Positions 60,121-64,000 of a stretch of DNA of 64,000 nt are shown in pieces; the stretch's first letter is position 1, and each line of letters opens with the position of its first letter. A program made the position numbers and the translations under genes. The DNA is from Paenibacillus alkalitolerans (GTDB taxonomy: Bacteria; Bacillota; Bacilli; Paenibacillales; YIM-B00363), in assembly GCF_016482785.1 (NCBI RefSeq), contig NZ_JAEMXM010000006.1:102552-166551 (forward strand). The letters run 5' to 3'. The notes beneath the pieces were generated by a model. That model was not told where the DNA came from. It saw only the letters and a program-made list of their open reading frames with translations, and did not search any database.

Positions 60121-60232
60121 GCAAATCGGGTCTCCTCTCGCTTGAAATCACTTCCTGATTCTAATTATAATTTGATCAATGCCATAAATAAAATTAATAT
60201 TAATAATACAAAATATAAAGGCGGTTGATATC

Positions 60233-61111
60233 GTGGTGGAGAACATGGAGTGGTACCGCGTGTTTTACTTCGCGGCAAAGAGCGGCAGCTTATCGAGAGC
60301 AGCCGAAGAGCTTTATATTACCCAACCGGCCGTCACGCATTCCATTAAACAATTGGAGGCGAAACTCGGAGGGCAGCTGTTTTTCCGTACTTCGAGAGGG
60401 GTTAAATTAACCGCGGAGGGAGCCGTTCTCTTCAAGTACATCGAACAAGCGTACAATTTCATCGGCACCGGCGAGAGGAAAATCGCCGAAATGCATCAGC
60501 TGATGGACGGCGAGATCAAGATCGGGGCGGGGGATACGTTGTGCAAGCACTACCTTTTGCCGTATCTTGCAGCTTTCCATGAGGCTTTTCCCGGAGTGAA
60601 AATCCAAGTAACGAACCGGACGACGCCGGAGACGATCAATCTCTTGAAACAAGGAAATATCGATTTCGGCATAGTCAACCTGCCGGTGGCGGACGCGAAA
60701 TTAAACGTACGGGAAAGCTTGCGGATTGAGGATTGCTTTATTGCCGGGCACAAATATAAGCAGCTTTCGGAGGGAACCGTTTCATTGGAAACTCTGGCTG
60801 CTTACCCCATTATTTTGTTGGAAAAAGGAAGCAGCACCCGAGCTTACATCGATTCGTTCGCCGGCCGGCACGGTGTTGCGATCAAGCCGGAGATCGAGCT
60901 CGGCAGCATCGACCTGTTAGTGGAATTCGCCCGGACAGGGTTTGGGATTGCGTGCGTCATCAAAAACTTTATCGCGGGTGAGCTGGAGCAGCTCGGATTA
61001 TTCGAAATCAAGCTCGACAAGCCCATTCCTCCACGCAACATCGGTGTCATTACCCTGAAGGATGTGCCGATGTCGTCCGCCGCCACCCGGTTCATTGAAA
61101 TGCTGCCTTAA
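60233..61111 (+). CDS. LysR-family transcriptional regulator
   Basis: 292 residues. N-terminal winged helix YRVFYFAAKSGSLSRAAEEL, ITQPAVTHSIKQLEAKLGGQLF; effector domain from ~90 (IKIGAGDTLCKHYLLPYLAAF, DFGIVNLPV, GFGIACVIKNFI). Start is GTG 60233 with AAAGGCGG upstream. The AT-rich gap to purA contains TTAATATTAATAA-like sequence suited to a LysR T-N11-A site. It probably controls the purA paralogue. Confidence 0.9.
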   Translation: MVENMEWYRVFYFAAKSGSLSRAAEELYITQPAVTHSIKQLEAKLGGQLFFRTSRGVKLTAEGAVLFKYIEQAYNFIGTGERKIAEMHQLMDGEIKIGAGDTLCKHYLLPYLAAFHEAFPGVKIQVTNRTTPETINLLKQGNIDFGIVNLPVADAKLNVRESLRIEDCFIAGHKYKQLSEGTVSLETLAAYPIILLEKGSSTRAYIDSFAGRHGVAIKPEIELGSIDLLVEFARTGFGIACVIKNFIAGELEQLGLFEIKLDKPIPPRNIGVITLKDVPMSSAATRFIEMLP

Positions 61112-61120
61112 AGTTACAAA

Positions 61121-61320
61121 TAGGGTCAAATATTGAGCTTATTTATGTTTGTAAGGTCAAATTTTGACCCTATCACGAGATCGGTGGGCTCGGTGGAAGG
61201 GAATAAGGTCAACTTTTGAGCCTAATTCAGCGTCTTATCCAAAAAATTAAGATCCCTGGGATGATATAGGGTTAAAAATTGACCCTATTTCTTAAAATAA
61301 GGTCAACTTTTGACCCTATG
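61121..61320. repeat. Five copies of a ~21-bp palindrome AGGGTCAA(A/C)TTTTGACCCT
   Basis: Copies at about 61121 (TAGGGTCAAATATTGAGCTTA), 61153 (AAGGTCAAATTTTGACCCTA), 61204 (TAAGGTCAACTTTTGAGCCTA), 61267 (TAGGGTTAAAAATTGACCCTA) and 61298 (TAAGGTCAACTTTTGACCCTA). Spacing is irregular (30-65 bp). The 300-base gap downstream of the LysR gene holds no gene. They could bind a dimeric protein or be mobile short repeats. Confidence 0.85.
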
Positions 61321-61410
61321 CTTTCCCCGCGCCTTACTTTCAAGAATGAGCGAGCACAAAGGGTACAGATTATTGAGAATTGGCCTTTACTTTTTGTTGC
61401 ATTAATACGG

Positions 61411-61647
61411 TCAACGTTGGCAAGCGCTGAATCCTTGATGCACTCCCGGCTTATGGCCTCCGTCCCCCAGCGTCTGGTTTTGGGCCATCGGCACAATGTG
61501 ATGCTGCGCATAGTCATAGCCTGAAGGGCTTCCGTCTCCATCCGAGTCGTTGCAAGGAGGAGCCTGATGCGCCGTGGCGACGCCTGACATCATTACCGCA
61601 ATTGCAATTAAACCTGTGAACGCGAGCAGCCGTTTTTTCATTTTCAA
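61411..61647 (-). CDS. Small secreted protein with DxDGDG motif
   Basis: 78 residues. MKMKKRLLAFTGLIAIAVMM plus SGVATAHQA is a signal peptide; the mature part has CNDSDGDGSPSGYDYAQHH (calcium-loop-like DxDxDG) and two cysteines (CNDSD and FSACQR) that may form a disulfide, plus several histidines. GAGGGGAG precedes the ATG. Function unknown; an extracellular metal-binding peptide is possible. Confidence 0.75.
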   Translation of the reverse strand: MKMKKRLLAFTGLIAIAVMMSGVATAHQAPPCNDSDGDGSPSGYDYAQHHIVPMAQNQTLGDGGHKPGVHQGFSACQR

Positions 61648-61799
61648 TCTCCCCTCATTTATTAGTTACAATGAACTAATTCTTCTCCCTCTTTGTCGAT
61701 TCCTTTGGTGAAAAAACACTATTATTGTCGAAGAAATCACGTAAACTTTTTCTCATAGACACGCCGGGAAGCGGTCTAAAGTTCCCTTAGCGGATTCAG

Positions 61800-62672
61800 C
61801 TATCCGTTCTTCACCATTTCCATAAGCGTAAGAAGCGGCTGCGACATCCATTTCTTGGGGTGGACGACCAATTGCAAATTCAGCCGGATACCGGGATGTG
61901 CGAAAGCGAGAGCCGCCAACTTGCCGCTTCGAACCTCCTCTTCGGCTACGATACGCGGGAGAAGCGCGACGCCGAGTCCAGCCATTACGCATCTTTTGAC
62001 AGCCTCCGGATTGCCAAGCTCGAATCCGATTCGAAACGGGATATGTTCCGCTTTTAACACACTCTCCAGCATAATCCGGTAATTGCAGCTTTCCTCCGGC
62101 ATGATCCACTCCATCCCGGCGAGATCGTCCAGCCGAACCTTCGAAAGCTTGGTTAAAGGGTGATCCGGCCGGGCTACAAGGATAAGCGGTTCCTCCTTAA
62201 TCGGAACACAGCGCTGTGATTGGTCCGCCGGATTATCGTCCAGGAGAAAGCCGATATCGAAATCTCCCTCCTTGACCTTCTCGATCACCAGCGATTCGCT
62301 TTCCGCCTGAAGCCTGATAGCAAGCTCGGGAAATTGTTCCCGCAGCCGAAGCAGTATGGGCGGAAGGTAATATGACGCCAGCGAGTCGATCGTTCCGATC
62401 GTGAGAGTACCCCCTGATTGTTGCGCAACCTTTTCCATAGATTCCTCATACAGATCGAGCATCCGGTTGACGAGCTTCAACAATGCTTCGCCGGATGATG
62501 TAAGCCTGAGCCGCCTCCCGTACCGCTCGAATAATTGTACTCCGTACGCCTTCTCCAGCTTTTGAATCTGCGTCGTGACGCTTGATTGCGCGTAACCGAG
62601 CTCCTCTGCGGCCCGGGTGATGCTTTGCCGCCGCGCAACCTCCCGAAACGTCTGAAAATACGTCAGTTCCAT
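61800..62672 (-). CDS. LysR-family transcriptional regulator
   Basis: 290 residues. MELTYFQTFREVARRQSITR and AAEELGYAQSSVTTQIQKLE form the DNA-binding domain; the effector domain follows from ~88 (TLTIGTIDSLASYYLPPIL, DFDIGFLLDD, GLGVALLPRIVAEE). I chose ATG 62672 because the family starts here; TTG 62693 and ATG 62687 are also in frame. It is divergent from the dapA-like gene, and a perfect palindrome lies between them. Confidence 0.9.
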   Translation of the reverse strand: MELTYFQTFREVARRQSITRAAEELGYAQSSVTTQIQKLEKAYGVQLFERYGRRLRLTSSGEALLKLVNRMLDLYEESMEKVAQQSGGTLTIGTIDSLASYYLPPILLRLREQFPELAIRLQAESESLVIEKVKEGDFDIGFLLDDNPADQSQRCVPIKEEPLILVARPDHPLTKLSKVRLDDLAGMEWIMPEESCNYRIMLESVLKAEHIPFRIGFELGNPEAVKRCVMAGLGVALLPRIVAEEEVRSGKLAALAFAHPGIRLNLQLVVHPKKWMSQPLLTLMEMVKNG

Positions 62673-62687
62673 TCCTTCACCATCCAT

Positions 62688-62704
62688 TATCAATAATATT
62701 GATA
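62688..62704. promoter_or_regulatory. Probable LysR operator
   Basis: TATCAATAATATTGATA is a perfect 17-bp palindrome containing T-N11-A. It is 15 nt from the LysR start and 92 nt from the dapA-like start, in the place expected for autoregulation and divergent activation. Confidence 0.75.
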
Positions 62705-62795
62705 TTATGTATCACTTATTATAGATAACACCGATGAAATAAACCATGTTAAAGTGATCTCATCAAATCAATGAAGATTGCGAGGGGATTGTTAC

Positions 62796-63680
62796 ATGAT
62801 GAATGAACGGGATGTCAGAGGTGTGTTCGTACCGGTCGTCACCCCCTTCTTGCCGAACGGGGAGCTCGATTTGGATTCGTACGGCAGTTATGCCGGGAAG
62901 CTTATGGAGCAGGGAATCCAGGGTACGGTTATTAACGGCACAACCGGGGAATCTCCTACGGTATCTTGGGAGGAAGTAGAGCTGCTCGTGGAGGTAACGA
63001 AAGAGCGAATGGCGGGAAATCGCATTCCGGTCATCGTCGGCACGGGAAGCAACGATACCGCCGCCAGCGTGAAGCTGACAGAGTTGGCCGGCAATCTGGA
63101 AGCCGATGCCGCCCTTGTCGTCGTGCCGTATTACAACCGTCCGTCGCAAGAGGGGATAATCGAGCATTTCCGGGCAGTCGCACGAGTTGGAGTTCCCGTC
63201 ATTGTGTATGAGATTCCTTCCCGTACCGGTGTCACGTTAACAGTAGACACGGCAAGGAGGATTATGGAGCTCGACGGGGTAATCGGTTTAAAGGATTGTT
63301 CCGGAGGAATCGGGCTCGTCTCCGAGCTGACCCGGCTCGGCTCCAAGCCGGTTTTGTGCGGGGAGGATGAGTATTTCCACGCTATGTTATGCGCAGGTGC
63401 GTCCGGCGGTATTTTGGCATCGGCAAATGTCAACACGGGCACATTTATCGAAGTATTTCGTCACGCCGAAGCGGGCAAGTATATGAAGGCAAAAAGAACG
63501 TTCGATTCGCTTCTTCCGCTGATTCGGCTGCTGTTCCGCGAATCCAACCCGGCGCCGCTGAAATGGCTGCTTACTTACCGAGGCTTGATTGCTTCCGAAA
63601 CGGTGCGCCTTCCTATGAGTCCGATAACCGAAGGGCTGAAGCTGGAACTGGAATGTTTACTTGCTCGAAATTTTCGGTAA
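62796..63680 (+). CDS. Dihydrodipicolinate synthase-family aldolase
   Basis: 294 residues. GVFVPVVTPFLPNGELDLDSYGSY, INGTTGESPTVSWEE, PYYNRPSQEGIIEHFRAVA (active Y), IVYEIPSRTGVTL and GLKDCSGG with the Schiff-base lysine (~161) match DapA. It may be true DapA or a related aldolase such as N-acetylneuraminate or KDG lyase. ATG 62796 follows GAGGGG. It is divergent from a LysR gene that probably controls it, unlike housekeeping dapA operons. Confidence 0.88.
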   Translation: MMNERDVRGVFVPVVTPFLPNGELDLDSYGSYAGKLMEQGIQGTVINGTTGESPTVSWEEVELLVEVTKERMAGNRIPVIVGTGSNDTAASVKLTELAGNLEADAALVVVPYYNRPSQEGIIEHFRAVARVGVPVIVYEIPSRTGVTLTVDTARRIMELDGVIGLKDCSGGIGLVSELTRLGSKPVLCGEDEYFHAMLCAGASGGILASANVNTGTFIEVFRHAEAGKYMKAKRTFDSLLPLIRLLFRESNPAPLKWLLTYRGLIASETVRLPMSPITEGLKLELECLLARNFR

Positions 63681-64000
63681 CGGTTCATTTTGCGTAATGA
63701 GTCGCACTCCGTCTCTACACAGGCCGAGCGGCTCCCATTGACAGTCATGACAAATATGCCGGATATCTTCCGGAACGACTCTCTTTGCCACTTTTTCGCA
63801 AATTTCCGACCAAGCCAGCGCGCTTTCGGCAACGCCGATGCGATCCAATATAGTTCTATCTTTCCGATAAACGCTTTCGTTCTCGCAGTGGGCGTGCTGG
63901 TCTTGGGGGAACGCCTTGCAAATATCGTCGGGTCCTTCAACGATTTCAACGAGCGTTTCCGGATGCAGACGGAGCGTTTCGTAAATGCCGGTCATGTTTT
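63657..64000 (-). CDS. DUF1284 protein (5' end outside window)
   Basis: The frame is open to the right edge, so the true start lies beyond 64000. NMTGIYETLRLHPETLVEIVEG, DDICKAFPQDQHAHC, then IRHICHDCQWEPLGLCRDGV show the conserved cysteines of DUF1284, a likely iron-sulfur or zinc protein family. Its stop lies 24 bp inside the convergent dapA-like gene, so the two 3' ends overlap. Function unknown. Confidence 0.82.
   Translation of the reverse strand, partial: NMTGIYETLRLHPETLVEIVEGPDDICKAFPQDQHAHCENESVYRKDRTILDRIGVAESALAWSEICEKVAKRVVPEDIRHICHDCQWEPLGLCRDGVRLITQNEPLPKISSK

Noticed and set aside
61121..61320. CRISPR array
   Set aside because: Spacing is irregular, copies are degenerate palindromes and no cas genes are present.

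Overview
The window looks like chromosome from a spore-forming Firmicute of the Paenibacillaceae (Paenibacillus/Cohnella-like). Supporting signs are strong Shine-Dalgarno sequences with frequent TTG and GTG starts, an RsfA-type sporulation regulator, a KinB-like sensor kinase, secreted GH5 and GH26 glycanases, a HelD RNA-polymerase helicase, a Zur-controlled COG0523 protein, and many stand-alone ECF sigma factors. No rRNA, complete tRNA, CRISPR array, transposase or phage gene was seen. All assignments are from reading the sequence only.

Layout. 0-3 kb: a minus-strand set of TIM-barrel isomerase (cut by the window edge), AraC regulator, Rieske ferredoxin and a three-histidine-box oxygenase, resembling rhizopine MocC/MocE/MocD. 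3-6 kb: a frameshifted AraC-VOC-VOC gene, a VOC protein and an ECF sigma factor fused to a VOC domain. 6-13.3 kb: methyltransferase, phosphoesterase, ABC ATPase, leuA, AraC regulator ending in a tRNA-Ala remnant, broken ANT(6) gene and a DUF4037 protein. 13.5-17 kb: a MerR regulator facing an imine-reductase-like gene with a textbook MerR promoter, then a VOC-barstar protein, a second ECF-VOC fusion and an internally deleted methyltransferase. 17-26.6 kb: GH5 cellulase and GH26 mannanase-like protein (convergent), an 81-bp repeat array, a PD-(D/E)XK nuclease-like protein, an SPFH protein with a ribbon-helix-helix partner, and an ABC-F protein behind a probable leader-peptide attenuator. 26.7-36.6 kb: Zur-regulated COG0523 GTPase with ferredoxin, L,D-transpeptidase, subtilase, helD, acyltransferase, sensor kinase and a Gfo/Idh/MocA oxidoreductase.

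36.7-40 kb: a sigma-54 activator followed by a -24/-12 promoter and lysine 2,3-aminomutase (kamA). 40-50.7 kb: small orphan genes, panE, a double-VOC protein beside an ECF factor fused to a BtrH/C39-like domain, an ECF/VOC/double-VOC operon, an amidoligase, and a three-gene operon built around another ECF factor. 51-58 kb: mixed metabolic genes (LysE exporter, Dabb protein, archaeal/fungal-type asd, YdcF, GNAT), a shortened methyltransferase, the RsfA-type regulator and a vanadium-haloperoxidase-like protein. 58-64 kb: a sensor-kinase remnant, a purA paralogue divergent from a LysR gene, a palindrome array, a second LysR gene divergent from a dapA-like gene, and a DUF1284 protein cut by the right edge.

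The most unusual pattern is the repeated joining of VOC (glyoxalase-fold) domains to transcription initiation proteins: ECF-VOC twice, an ECF factor with a VOC-like tail, AraC-VOC-VOC, plus about eight more VOC domains in stand-alone proteins next to them, one fused to a barstar-like domain. Most of these ECF genes have no recognisable anti-sigma gene beside them, so the VOC part may be the built-in sensor. A second theme is decay and scarring: two frameshifted genes, two methyltransferases with in-frame internal deletions, fragments of a GAF sensor kinase, of an SGNH hydrolase and of tRNA-Ala, and several families of short intergenic repeats.
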